From contig CAIUDH010000097.1 of assembly GCA_903897855.1 (NCBI GenBank), positions 1 through 64,000 of the forward strand: a stretch of DNA of 64,000 bases, read 5' to 3'. A program made the position numbers and the translations under genes. Source of the DNA: an uncultured Bacteroidota bacterium (GTDB lineage Bacteria; Bacteroidota; Bacteroidia; UKL13-3). The notes beneath the pieces were generated by a model. It did not search any database. It was not told the DNA's origin and saw only the letters and a program-made list of their open reading frames with translations. Of the stretch, positions 53,914 to 63,487 are shown in pieces. The first letter of the stretch is position 1, and every line of letters begins with the position of its first letter.

Positions 53914-55119
53914 ATGGCGTTTATAGAAAAAATTCAAGACATAAACCTGCGTGTTGCTAATATTATAAAGCAACAGCAACTCCTTAAAAGCCAAGCTCAA
54001 AACTGGGAACACCTGTATAAGGAAGCGACTGAGGTACAGAAAAAACTAATTGAGCAAAGCACCGAGAATATAAAAAGAATCGACGCGCTGAGTAATGAAA
54101 TAACGACCTTAAAAACAGACCTCGCCGCTTCAGAATTGAAACATCAGCAGCTAATTGAGAAACAAAATAATTTAACAGTAGAGCATCTCGGCTTAAAATC
54201 AGAGAATCAAAACATAAGCAACGAATTACACGCTTTACGCCTAAAAGAAGAGCAGCAGCTGACACTTCATTTTGGCAACGAGAAAGAACAGGAACAACTC
54301 AAAGCGATCTGTGAAGACCTCAAAGAACAATTGCAGGCATCACAGCAACTCAACACCGAACTGCAAACAGATTTGCAGGCATCAAAAATTGCATGGGTAG
54401 AGGAACAGGCGCAGGCTACCACTACAGCACAACAAAAAAATAGTTTAGAGAAAGAGCTCACCCTACTAAAAGATAAATATCAAACCCAACTCTCAGAACT
54501 TCATAGTAAAATTTCTCACTCGGAGAGTCAAACAGAAAAGGGGATAGCCGAAAAAAGAAAACTTCAAGAAAATGTCGCTGAACTCACCCAGAGCAACGAA
54601 AATAAACAAGCAGAGCTGACCCTTTTCCAAGAAAAATTAGGAGAGATGGAAATTCAGCTTTCTTTACCTCCGGAATTGAACGAGAATAGTGCTCTGATAA
54701 GTCAGGTAGAACAACTCACCGCTCAAATAGCCAATCTGGAATTTGAGCGCGACCTCATCAAAGAAACGCATCTACTCGCCGAAAATGCCCGCCCAAGAAA
54801 AATTGTGGAAACCTCAAATCAAGGTTCAGGTAGTAACGATGACCAAATTCATTTCCTCTACGCAGAGCTTCAAACCAGCCAGGCCTTGAATTCAGAGCTT
54901 GAAAATCAGATTCATAGCTATATCGATATCATCGCTGAACAAACCAAAAAAGCCGAAGCAGTGCCCTCCGAATTAAAAAATTTAGCAGAACAAAATAAAA
55001 TCGTTAAACTTGCAGAAGCGATAGAAGGGAATACGGTAGCTTCAAATATTGAGTTAAAGCAGAAGTTGAGTGAGATGATAAAAGAAGTTGACCGTTGTAT
55101 TGCTAAATTAAGCAGCTAA
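53914..55119 (+). CDS. Long coiled-coil protein upstream of zapA
   Basis: A 401-residue protein that is almost entirely heptad-patterned helix from residue 5 to about 300. It is rich in Glu, Gln, Lys and Leu, with no signal peptide or membrane segment. A lower-complexity linker (about 305-320, NQGSGSNDD) precedes a final helix pair. I recognise no family. The ATG at 53914 (MAFIEKIQDINLRV) is preferred: an earlier in-frame Met at 53821 lies in the small-RNA/terminator region before the promoter box. Its position, 25 bases before zapA and then rny, suggests a cell-division scaffold, but this is inference. Composition is similar to its neighbours. Confidence 0.75.
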   Translation: MAFIEKIQDINLRVANIIKQQQLLKSQAQNWEHLYKEATEVQKKLIEQSTENIKRIDALSNEITTLKTDLAASELKHQQLIEKQNNLTVEHLGLKSENQNISNELHALRLKEEQQLTLHFGNEKEQEQLKAICEDLKEQLQASQQLNTELQTDLQASKIAWVEEQAQATTTAQQKNSLEKELTLLKDKYQTQLSELHSKISHSESQTEKGIAEKRKLQENVAELTQSNENKQAELTLFQEKLGEMEIQLSLPPELNENSALISQVEQLTAQIANLEFERDLIKETHLLAENARPRKIVETSNQGSGSNDDQIHFLYAELQTSQALNSELENQIHSYIDIIAEQTKKAEAVPSELKNLAEQNKIVKLAEAIEGNTVASNIELKQKLSEMIKEVDRCIAKLSS

Positions 55120-55144
55120 ATAAAAAGTTGATTTTTCATACATC

Positions 55145-55423
55145 GTGGCTACGCTAAAAGTTACAATTGCAGGAAAAGAGTTTCCGCTTACTGTGGACGA
55201 AAGTACCCATAACGAGGTATTGCAAGCCGCCGAATCGATCAATCAAAAGATACTACAACATCAACAACAGTTTAAAGTAGATGTAAAAGACGCCCTGGCA
55301 ATGTGTGCTTTAGAATTTGCCACATTAAATTGCCAGTTGCAAAAAACGGCTCATGAGTGGCATCAGGTGCAAACCGAGATAGACGCTCTGCATTTTACAT
55401 TGCAATCAGCTGAAAGTATCTAG
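55145..55423 (+). CDS. zapA: Cell division protein ZapA
   Basis: A 92-residue FtsZ-bundling factor. An N-terminal strand pair (TLKVTIAGKEFPLTVDE) is followed by a dimerising coiled coil (about 22-90), the ZapA pattern. GTG is the start codon. ZapA cross-links FtsZ filaments at the division ring. It lies between a long coiled-coil gene and rny, matching the zapA-rny order common in Bacteroidota. Confidence 0.88.
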   Translation: MATLKVTIAGKEFPLTVDESTHNEVLQAAESINQKILQHQQQFKVDVKDALAMCALEFATLNCQLQKTAHEWHQVQTEIDALHFTLQSAESI

Positions 55424-55503
55424 TCGCTTAGTTTTTATCATCCCCTTCCTCGCCTAGTTTTAAATTTTAATTACGAAACCCCTTTTTAAAAGGCAAACCC
55501 ATT

Positions 55504-57072
55504 ATGGATGAAATGATATTATATGCTTTAATAGCATTATTGGTTGGAGGAATTTTAGGCACCATTATTACCCTTGTTATAAACAGTGGCCGCAACAAAA
55601 AAAGCGTGAACTCTGCCCAGGTTGAAAAAAATAAAATAATCAAGGAAGGTGAAGCTCTTGCTGAAGTCGCTAAGAAAAATAGAATCCTGGAAGCCAAAGA
55701 AGAAATTCTGAAACTTAAAGAGGAAAATGAGCGCGATGTTGTAAAACGTAACAGCCAACTGGTACAAAACGAACAACGAGCCAAAGCACTCGAACAGGGT
55801 CTGAAGCAGAAGATGGATAATTTGGGTCATAAGGAGGCCGAATTAGAAAAAGTCAAAAAAGACTTGACTACCCAACTGGAAATTAATAAGGTGAAGCATG
55901 ATGATTTGCAGAAACATCAAAGTCAGCAAATCAAGCAATTGGAGGTAATGGCCGGCCTTACCGCCGAACAAGCTAAACTTCAATTGATCGAAAGTTTGAA
56001 AGATGAAGCTCGTGCCCAGGCCGCCAATCAAATCAAAGACATTGCCGACGAAGCAAGATTAAATGCTTCGAAAGATGCCAAGAAAATTATTGTACAAACC
56101 ATACAACGCACGGCCTCTGAACATGCCATCGAAAATTCAATCTCGGTGTTTCATATCGATAACGATGAAATAAAAGGGCGTATCATTGGACGTGAAGGCA
56201 GAAATATACGCGCCCTGGAAGCGGAAACAGGAGTGGAATTTATTGTTGATGACACCCCGGAAGCTATTATCCTGTCGTGTTTCGATCCCTATCGCCGCGA
56301 AATTGCCCGTTTAAGTTTACACCGCCTTGTGCAAGATGGACGAATTCACCCGGCCCGTGTAGAGGAAGTGGTGAAAAAAACCAAACGCGACCTTGAAGAA
56401 GAAATTGCAGAACTCGGAAAACGTACCGCGATCGATTTAGGTATTCATGGCTTGCATCCTGAAATTATTCGATTGGTAGGGAAGATGCGCTATCGTAGTA
56501 GCTACGGTCAAAATTTATTGCAACATAGCCGCGAAGTAGCCAACCTCTGTGCCATTATGGCTGCCGATTTAGGCCTCAATGTGAAACTCGCCAAACGTGC
56601 TGGATTACTGCACGATATTGGTAAAGTGAGTGAAGAAGATCCTGAAATGCCTCACGCATTATTGGGAATGAAAATAGCCGAACGTTGTAAAGAACACCCT
56701 ATCATCTGCAATGCCATCGGGGCTCACCATGATGAGGTAGAAATGACCGATATCATATCACCGATCGTTCAGGCTTGCGACTCCATCTCAGGAGCACGCC
56801 CGGGTGCACGCCGCGAAGACACTGAACAATACCTAAAACGATTAGGAGATCTGGAGAAAGTGGCACGCAGCAATAACGGGGTCATCAATGCCTACGCCAT
56901 TCAAGCAGGTCGCGAGTTACGTGTCATTGTGGAAGCCGAAAGAGTAACCGATGCCGAAGCGGATGTGATGAGCTTGAATATCGCACACAAAATTCAAACA
57001 GATATGACCTATCCCGGACAGATAAAAGTAACCGTAATTCGTGAGAAACGCTCGGTGAATTACGCAAAATAA
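55504..57072 (+). CDS. rny: Ribonuclease Y
   Basis: A 522-residue membrane-anchored endoribonuclease that starts mRNA decay. An N-terminal membrane helix (about 3-25) is followed by a long coiled coil (about 30-200). The KH domain contains [17 protein letters not shown]. The HD domain contains LLHDIGKV and GAHHDE, the metal site. Its length is typical. It follows zapA by 80 bases; this gap is too short for a further RNA gene and shows no terminator. Confidence 0.97.
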   Translation: MDEMILYALIALLVGGILGTIITLVINSGRNKKSVNSAQVEKNKIIKEGEALAEVAKKNRILEAKEEILKLKEENERDVVKRNSQLVQNEQRAKALEQGLKQKMDNLGHKEAELEKVKKDLTTQLEINKVKHDDLQKHQSQQIKQLEVMAGLTAEQAKLQLIESLKDEARAQAANQIKDIADEARLNASKDAKKIIVQTIQRTASEHAIENSISVFHIDNDEIKGRIIGREGRNIRALEAETGVEFIVDDTPEAIILSCFDPYRREIARLSLHRLVQDGRIHPARVEEVVKKTKRDLEEEIAELGKRTAIDLGIHGLHPEIIRLVGKMRYRSSYGQNLLQHSREVANLCAIMAADLGLNVKLAKRAGLLHDIGKVSEEDPEMPHALLGMKIAERCKEHPIICNAIGAHHDEVEMTDIISPIVQACDSISGARPGARREDTEQYLKRLGDLEKVARSNNGVINAYAIQAGRELRVIVEAERVTDAEADVMSLNIAHKIQTDMTYPGQIKVTVIREKRSVNYAK

Positions 57073-57164
57073 AATCACGTCCTCGCAAGTAAATCAGCCA
57101 TAGACCTGCCGACATACCCTTGATTAACCTCTTGCATTAACACAATTTTTGCAACCATTTTCAT

Positions 57165-57172
57165 TATATTTG
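57165..57172 (+). promoter_or_regulatory. -7 promoter box
   Basis: TATATTTG matches TAnnTTTG, 19 bases before the GTG start at 57192, supporting that start. Confidence 0.55.
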
Positions 57173-57191
57173 TACTTATACATAAACAAGG

Positions 57192-60100
57192 GTGAATTGC
57201 GCGCGGATACCATATAAACAGGCTGCTTTTATAGTGGCATTTCTTTGCTTGACAACCCTACAAGCACAGAAAAAACTGGTGCGACCCCATCCTTCCTCTA
57301 CCCTTTCCTTCGTTAAAAATATGGGCCAATGGCAAGAACCATTTTTATATAAAGCGGAAGTGCCACATGGCGCTGTTTTTCTAGAACACAGCGGTATTAC
57401 CTATAATTTTATAAGCCCCCAAAGTGCCTCTGAAATCCATACACAGATGCATAGCTACTTTAGAGAAGCGGGGAACAAAGAAGTCGTTGCCAATCTTCAT
57501 GCATTTAAAATGAAATTTAAAAATGCCCATGAAACCATTACGATTACTGAAGAGGAAAAACAGGATACGTATCATAATTATTATCTCGGTAACCATCCGT
57601 CACAATGGAAAAGCAAAGTGCCCCTCTATAATAAATTGGTGTACAATAACATTTATCCCAAAATTGATTATGAAATTTTTAGCGCCGGCAATGCTCTGAA
57701 ATATAATTTCATCATCAACCCCGGTGCCAACTATCGCCAAATATCAATGCAGTATGAGGGTTGTGAACTACTCCTGGAAAATGGCAAACTGAAGATAAAA
57801 ACTTCCGTCAATGAAGTGATCGAGGCCGAACCTTATGCCTACCAACTTATCCATGACCGAGTGGTTCGAGTGCCCTGTATGTTTGTTTTAAGAGGAATGG
57901 AGGTTCATTTCCAAACCGCCGACTTCGACACCTCCGCCCCCTTAATCATCGACCCCGTCATCGTGTTTGCAACTTATTCGGGAAGCACCGTAGATAATTT
58001 TGGCTTCACCGCCGCCTTCGATAGTGAAGAGAACCTTTACAGCGCTGGCATCACCGGCGCACTTGGATATCCAACAACCACTGGAGCCTTTCATGTAACC
58101 TTTCAAGGAGGAAGCGCAAGATATGTTTTTAGAGGTGTTGATAATGGGGCAACCGGTTGGGATATCACCATTAGTAAATATAACCCTTCCGGCAGCTCTT
58201 TACTTTATGCTACTTACCTGGGAGGCAACGATAATGAATACCCTCATAGTTTATTGGTTGATTACAACGATAACCTGATTGTTATGGGTTCAACTTTTTC
58301 AAAAAACTTTCCTCGTAGTATCACTGCCTTCGACACTGCACTCAACGATGGAATCATTGGGAACAGAACAGATATCATTCTTACAAAATTTAATTCCAGT
58401 GGAACCTTCCTTGCTTCTACCTTTGTGGGAGGCGATAAATTCGATGGCGTATCTTTTGGGAATGGTTCTAATAGCAGTCTGGTTTATAATTATGCCGATG
58501 AGTTTAGAGGAGATCTGATTGCAGATAAAGACAATAATTACTATATCGGTTCAATTACTGAATCGGATAATTTTCCAACAAAAAACCCTTTCCAATCCAC
58601 CTTAAAGGGTTCTTTCGATGGTGTGATTTTTAAGATCGACTCTAATCTATCCAAGATGCTCTGGAGCTCCTATATTGGAGGTGCTGGCCAAGATGCAGTG
58701 TATTCTGTTGATTTGAATAAAAACAATATCGTTTATATCTGCGGGGGAACTTCTAGTAGCGACTTTCCTTCCAGTGCCAACGCTTATCAAAAAAATTATG
58801 AGGGTGCCATTGATGGTTATATCGCACGCATTGATAACGATGGAAATAAAATTCTATCGTCAACCTACATTGGCACCGCTCGCTACGACCAAACTTATTT
58901 TATTGAAATTGATAGAAAAGGGAACATTTTTGCCACCGGCCAAACAGAGGGAAACTTTCCTGTGACTGCCACCAAGTATAATAACCCTTTAAGCGGACAG
59001 TTTATTATTAAGCTCGACAGCACCTTATCGGTCAAAGAATTCTCTACCGTTTTTGGAAGCGATCGAGGTGGCGCTAACCCCGACCCAAACATATCGCCCA
59101 CCGCTTTTTTGGTCGATAACTGTAACCTAATTTACGTGTGTGGCTGGGGAAGTAATTTAAATATTGACCACCATGGAAGTACCATTGGTATGCCTCTCGT
59201 ATACACCCCCTTCCCTCCGGCTTACGATAAAACCGACGGTAACGATTTTTACTTAATTGTTTTTGAACCCAATTGTGATGGAGTAAGATACACTAGCTAT
59301 CTAGGCGGCGACTCCTCTTTAGATCATGTGGATGGTGGGACAAGCCGATTTGATAAACGAGGTATCATTTACGGCGCCGTATGCGCAAGTTGTGGCGGTT
59401 TTAACGATTTTCCCACCCAACCACCCAGTGTGAAATTTAAAAATAATATCAGTGGCGAATGCAGTAATGCCGCTTTCAAGCTCGACTTTCAATTACATAC
59501 CGCCATTATCGCGGACTTTAGAGCATCGCCAAGATTCGCCTGCATTCCTCAAACAGTTTCGATGAATAGCAAAAGCAAAGCAGCTCATTATTATTGGGAT
59601 TTTGATAACGATGGTATTACCGATGATACCACCCAGAATCCTCAGTATACCTATACAAAAGCCGGACCATACACCATTCGATTGGTATGCGTAGACACCA
59701 ATACCTGCAACCGTTTTGATACCGTTTACGATGAAGTAACCATGCTCGACAATTCGACCGCTGACTTTACCTATGAAATGTCGTATTGCGATAATACCAT
59801 CACCATAAAAAACAAGAGTAAAAATCAAATTACTTTTTTATGGGATTTTGGAGATGGTATTCTAGATAGCACTACCGAAAACCCTACGCATATTTATACC
59901 GCCACCGGTAAATACAATTTGAAGTTGTTGGTCAACCGCAAATATACTTGCTCCGACAGTATGACAAAATTAATCGACTTCGACCAGTTTAAACCCACCC
60001 CTATTCTCATACCGAATGTATTCACGCCTAACGGCGACGGCCATAACGACCTCTTTGAAATTGGGGGCGTGAACCCCAAATGCGACAGCATGGAAATGGA

Positions 60101-60278
60101 AATTTACACCCGATGGGGACAACTTGTTTTTGAATCAAAGGTGATAGGGAACTGGTGGGGAGGAAAAGACAAGACAACCCTATTACCTGAAGGGGTTTAT
60201 TACTATAAAATAAAAGTAACTGATTTTAAAGGTACCGTAACGAAAAGCAAAGGAGATGTCACCATCATAAGAAAATAG
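57192..60278 (+). CDS. Large PKD-repeat surface protein with T9SS type B (gliding motility) domain
   Basis: A 1028-residue exported protein. A signal segment (about 10-26) is followed by a DUF7948-like N-terminal domain (FVKNMGQWQEPFLYKAEVPHG, about 40-250). Next are SBBP-type beta-propeller repeats (for example YATYLGGNDNEYPHSL, SYIGGAGQDAVYSV, STYIGTARYDQTYF). Two PKD domains follow (about 775-940: YYWDFDNDGITDDTTQNP and FLWDFGDGILDSTTENP). The C-terminal T9SS type B domain is PNVFTPNGDGHNDLF, YTRWGQLVFES, LPEGVYYYKI. Such proteins are exported and often stay on the cell surface. Starts at GTG. Confidence 0.9.
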   Translation: MNCARIPYKQAAFIVAFLCLTTLQAQKKLVRPHPSSTLSFVKNMGQWQEPFLYKAEVPHGAVFLEHSGITYNFISPQSASEIHTQMHSYFREAGNKEVVANLHAFKMKFKNAHETITITEEEKQDTYHNYYLGNHPSQWKSKVPLYNKLVYNNIYPKIDYEIFSAGNALKYNFIINPGANYRQISMQYEGCELLLENGKLKIKTSVNEVIEAEPYAYQLIHDRVVRVPCMFVLRGMEVHFQTADFDTSAPLIIDPVIVFATYSGSTVDNFGFTAAFDSEENLYSAGITGALGYPTTTGAFHVTFQGGSARYVFRGVDNGATGWDITISKYNPSGSSLLYATYLGGNDNEYPHSLLVDYNDNLIVMGSTFSKNFPRSITAFDTALNDGIIGNRTDIILTKFNSSGTFLASTFVGGDKFDGVSFGNGSNSSLVYNYADEFRGDLIADKDNNYYIGSITESDNFPTKNPFQSTLKGSFDGVIFKIDSNLSKMLWSSYIGGAGQDAVYSVDLNKNNIVYICGGTSSSDFPSSANAYQKNYEGAIDGYIARIDNDGNKILSSTYIGTARYDQTYFIEIDRKGNIFATGQTEGNFPVTATKYNNPLSGQFIIKLDSTLSVKEFSTVFGSDRGGANPDPNISPTAFLVDNCNLIYVCGWGSNLNIDHHGSTIGMPLVYTPFPPAYDKTDGNDFYLIVFEPNCDGVRYTSYLGGDSSLDHVDGGTSRFDKRGIIYGAVCASCGGFNDFPTQPPSVKFKNNISGECSNAAFKLDFQLHTAIIADFRASPRFACIPQTVSMNSKSKAAHYYWDFDNDGITDDTTQNPQYTYTKAGPYTIRLVCVDTNTCNRFDTVYDEVTMLDNSTADFTYEMSYCDNTITIKNKSKNQITFLWDFGDGILDSTTENPTHIYTATGKYNLKLLVNRKYTCSDSMTKLIDFDQFKPTPILIPNVFTPNGDGHNDLFEIGGVNPKCDSMEMEIYTRWGQLVFESKVIGNWWGGKDKTTLLPEGVYYYKIKVTDFKGTVTKSKGDVTIIRK

Positions 60279-60412
60279 GGATAAAGCAGCAGGTGCATGG
60301 AAGTCTCATAAATTTGATGTCTTCGATTCGTGGTGCAGATACTTCTTTAATATTATTAATTCTTACGACGCTATCATTCATACCTCATTTCTCGTATTTT
60401 TACATCCATAAA

Positions 60413-61381
60413 ATGAAAATAAAATTTTGGCTTTTTTGTGTAGGAATTATCCTCACTTTAGTATGCTCCTCTTGGGGGTTCTTTGCGCATAAAACAATCA
60501 ATCGTTTGGCGGTCTTCACCTTACCCGAACCTATCATTGGGTTCTATAAACAAAATATCGACTTCATCACAGAACAAGCTACAGCACCCGATAAACGACG
60601 CTACAGCGACCCCAATGAAGCTCCCCGTCATTATATCGACCTCGACCACTATGAGCTCACCTTGCCTCTCGATACCATGCCTTTATTCTGGAAAGAGGCT
60701 GTCGAAAAATTTACCGAAGATACCCTCAAAGCCTATGGCATCGTACCGTGGATTGTGAATTGGAAAATTCGTGAACTTACGCAAGCATTTAAAGAGGTAA
60801 ACAAAGAGCGTATCTTACGATTGAGTGCCGACATTGGTCACTATATCTCCGATGCTCACGTGCCTTTGCACACTTCCGAAAATTACGATGGGCAGATGAC
60901 CAACCAAAAAGGTATTCACGGTTTTTGGGAAAGCCGTCTTCCTGAATTATTTTACACCGATTACGATTTCTTTGTAGGCACAGCCGAATACCTCGACAGT
61001 CCTTTTTATAACGTTTGGAAAGCTGTAAAAGAAAGTTTTAATGCGAGAGATAGTGTGTTGGGCTTTGAGAGAGAACTGAATATTAAATTTCCGGAAGATA
61101 AAAAGTATGCCCTGGTGGCCAAAGGAGCCACGATGATTAAAACCTACAGCGAAGAATACAGCAAAGCCTATCACCAAATGCTCAATAATATGGTAGAACG
61201 GCGGTTCTGTGCCTCCATAAAAATGGTAGGAAGCATTTGGTATACCTGCTGGGTTAATGCTGGTCAACCTTCCCTTCAAGGGATGAGCGACACACCGCTC
61301 ACCGATGAACAGCAGAAAAAATTGAGTGCAGAAGAAGAGCAATACAAAAACGGGAAAATAATAGGGCGACCGGAAAATTAA
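60413..61381 (+). CDS. Zinc-dependent phospholipase C / S1-P1 nuclease-like protein
   Basis: A 322-residue exported protein. Signal peptide (1-20) ends VCSS, leaving Trp as the first mature residue. This fits the family, where the N-terminal Trp binds zinc. Further likely ligands are His in WGFFAHK, Asp/His in YIDLDHYE, HYISDAHVPLH, and His/Glu in GIHGFWESRLPE. Whether it cleaves phospholipid or nucleic acid is not clear. I start at the Met at 60413 (MKIKFWLF); the frame opens at 60293. It lies nine bases before recN. Confidence 0.85.
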   Translation: MKIKFWLFCVGIILTLVCSSWGFFAHKTINRLAVFTLPEPIIGFYKQNIDFITEQATAPDKRRYSDPNEAPRHYIDLDHYELTLPLDTMPLFWKEAVEKFTEDTLKAYGIVPWIVNWKIRELTQAFKEVNKERILRLSADIGHYISDAHVPLHTSENYDGQMTNQKGIHGFWESRLPELFYTDYDFFVGTAEYLDSPFYNVWKAVKESFNARDSVLGFERELNIKFPEDKKYALVAKGATMIKTYSEEYSKAYHQMLNNMVERRFCASIKMVGSIWYTCWVNAGQPSLQGMSDTPLTDEQQKKLSAEEEQYKNGKIIGRPEN

Positions 61382-61390
61382 AAACGAAAT

Positions 61391-63049
61391 ATGCTGTTAC
61401 ATTTAAAAATAAAAAATTACATCCTAATCAAAGATTTGGATATTGATTTTGAAGAAGGATTTTCCGTCATCACCGGTGAAACGGGTGCCGGTAAGTCGAT
61501 CCTGCTGGGAGCTTTAGGGCTCATCTTAGGGGAGCGTGCAGAAAGTAAACAACTCTTTAATGACAAAGAAAAATGTGTGATAGAGGGTACCTTCAATATC
61601 GAGCCCTATAATTTAAAACCGTTTTTTGAAGATAAAAATTTAGATTACGACAACCAAACTATCCTTCGTCGAGAAGTAGCCGAAAATGGCAAATCCAGGG
61701 CTTTTGTAAATGATACACCCGTGTCTCTCTCCGACTTAAAAGAACTCGGCACTCGTTTGGTCGATATCCATTCACAACACGAAACGTTACAATTAAATTC
61801 GGCAAAATATCAGATCGGCTTTATAGACGCCTATTGTGCCAACAAAAACTTGTTGCAACAATATGACACCCATTACCGGCAGTATCGCATCCTGCAAATG
61901 GAACTGCAATCCTTGCTGGAACAGGAATCACAGATGAAAAAAGATCTGGATTATTTCCAGTTTCAATGGAATGAGTTGCATGAGGCCCAGCTCAACGAAA
62001 CAGAATACGATAGCATCGTACAAGAAATTGATAGCTTAAATAATGCTGATGAGATAAAGAACAGCGCCATCGCCGCATCCAATATTTTAATCGAACAAGA
62101 ATTGAATATTCTTGACCAGTTAAATGAAATACGGCAACTACTCGCCGGGGTAGCCAAATTTCATACCCCTGTGGCGGGGTTACATGAACGTATCCAAAGT
62201 GCAAGCATTGAACTCAAAGATATAGCCCGCGACCTCCGTCATATTGCCGAAAGTACTTTTGCCGATGGAGAAAAAATTGCCATCTACAACCAAAAACTAC
62301 AAACTGTTTTTAATCTACAGAAAAAACATCAGGTGCAATCTATTACCGACTTATTGAAAATATACAATGAGTTGGAAGAGCGAATTAACAGTATCACCGG
62401 TTTCGATGAAAAAATTGAATCCTTAAAACAATCGATTGCAACATTGCAAAGCCAACTTCATCATATTTCCAAAGAACTTAGTGAAAGACGCGTGATGGCC
62501 ATGCCCAAAATTATCACCGCCTTGCAGAGTTTATTGCTTCAGGTAGGATTGGTGAACGCCTTGGTTCAATTCGATCATACGGCAACAGAAAATGCTTTTA
62601 ACGATACCGGAATCGATAAAATACAATTACTCTTTACCGGCAATAAAGGAAGTGCTTTAGCCCCAATTCATAAGGCTGCCAGTGGAGGCGAATTATCTCG
62701 ATTGATGTTATGCATTAAATATTTAATGGCACAAACAACACTGCTCCCAACTTTGATTTTCGATGAAATAGATAGCGGTATCAGCGGTGAGGTATCCATG
62801 AAAGTAGGGGCTATGATGCAACAGATGTCACAGAAACATCAAGTGTTTGCCATCACACATTTGCCTCAGATAGCAAGCAAAGGCACCCATCATTATTTTG
62901 TATATAAACAGCTACAAAATAATGTCACGGTGAGTCACATCAAAAAGCTTAATAACACCGAACGACAAGTAGAAATAGCGAAGATGCTTGGTGGCGAAAA
63001 ACCTTCAGAAACAGCGTTAGCCAATGCAAAAGAGCTGTTAGGTATCTAA
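61391..63049 (+). CDS. recN: DNA repair protein RecN
   Basis: A 552-residue SMC-like ATPase that tethers DNA ends in double-strand break repair. The Walker A is Gly29-Glu-Thr-Gly-Ala-Gly-Lys-Ser36. A central coiled coil (about 150-370) separates the ATPase halves. The ABC signature ASGGELSRLML and Walker B TLIFDEIDSGISGEV follow, then the His-switch AITHLPQIAS. Length typical. It directly follows the PLC-like gene. Confidence 0.96.
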   Translation: MLLHLKIKNYILIKDLDIDFEEGFSVITGETGAGKSILLGALGLILGERAESKQLFNDKEKCVIEGTFNIEPYNLKPFFEDKNLDYDNQTILRREVAENGKSRAFVNDTPVSLSDLKELGTRLVDIHSQHETLQLNSAKYQIGFIDAYCANKNLLQQYDTHYRQYRILQMELQSLLEQESQMKKDLDYFQFQWNELHEAQLNETEYDSIVQEIDSLNNADEIKNSAIAASNILIEQELNILDQLNEIRQLLAGVAKFHTPVAGLHERIQSASIELKDIARDLRHIAESTFADGEKIAIYNQKLQTVFNLQKKHQVQSITDLLKIYNELEERINSITGFDEKIESLKQSIATLQSQLHHISKELSERRVMAMPKIITALQSLLLQVGLVNALVQFDHTATENAFNDTGIDKIQLLFTGNKGSALAPIHKAASGGELSRLMLCIKYLMAQTTLLPTLIFDEIDSGISGEVSMKVGAMMQQMSQKHQVFAITHLPQIASKGTHHYFVYKQLQNNVTVSHIKKLNNTERQVEIAKMLGGEKPSETALANAKELLGI

Positions 63050-63063
63050 GGACATTTGCACTT

Positions 63064-63486
63064 TTACTCAAAATAAACCAGTGGAATCCTCGACGTTATT
63101 ACCTCCTTATGACCCACCTTCTTTCGTTCGGAATACCAGATAATGATTTTGTGTATTGAAGTAAACTCATCCACTTTTACAGTCACGGCATGATCGCCTG
63201 CTGGGTCAAATATTGGAAAGGTCACAAAGTCTACTTGGGCCGAATCACTTACACTGATGTTTTTAAAAACATTAATTTCATTCGTGTCCTTCGTATATAC
63301 AATCGTAATCTTATCTCCTGCTTTCAACTGCACATTCGCTTTTAATAACTGAGCATTAAAGCCATTCGCCGAGCAGGTAGCCACACACTCAAATACACGT
63401 TCTCCATTAACTAAAACAATCCAGTGGTTTGCTTTCAACATAAGACAGCAAAGCATTAAAAAAGTAAAGGTGTTAACAAATTTCAT
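63064..63486 (-). CDS. Small exported protein of unknown function
   Basis: A 140-residue protein with an N-terminal signal peptide (about 1-19, LKAN) and a mature beta-rich domain. Two Cys pairs (CVATCSANG) and a C-terminal FTSIHKIIIWYSERK strand are seen. No family recognised; possibly Ig-like. It follows directly after the C-terminal end of the neighbouring membrane protein gene, so the two are likely one transcript. Convergent with recN. Confidence 0.7.
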   Translation of the reverse strand: MKFVNTFTFLMLCCLMLKANHWIVLVNGERVFECVATCSANGFNAQLLKANVQLKAGDKITIVYTKDTNEINVFKNISVSDSAQVDFVTFPIFDPAGDHAVTVKVDEFTSIHKIIIWYSERKKVGHKEVITSRIPLVYFE

Positions 63487-63487
63487 C

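Noticed and set aside
55424-55503. zapA-rny gap considered for a 6S RNA by analogy with Proteobacteria
   Set aside because: Only 80 bases, no dyad of suitable size and no terminator.
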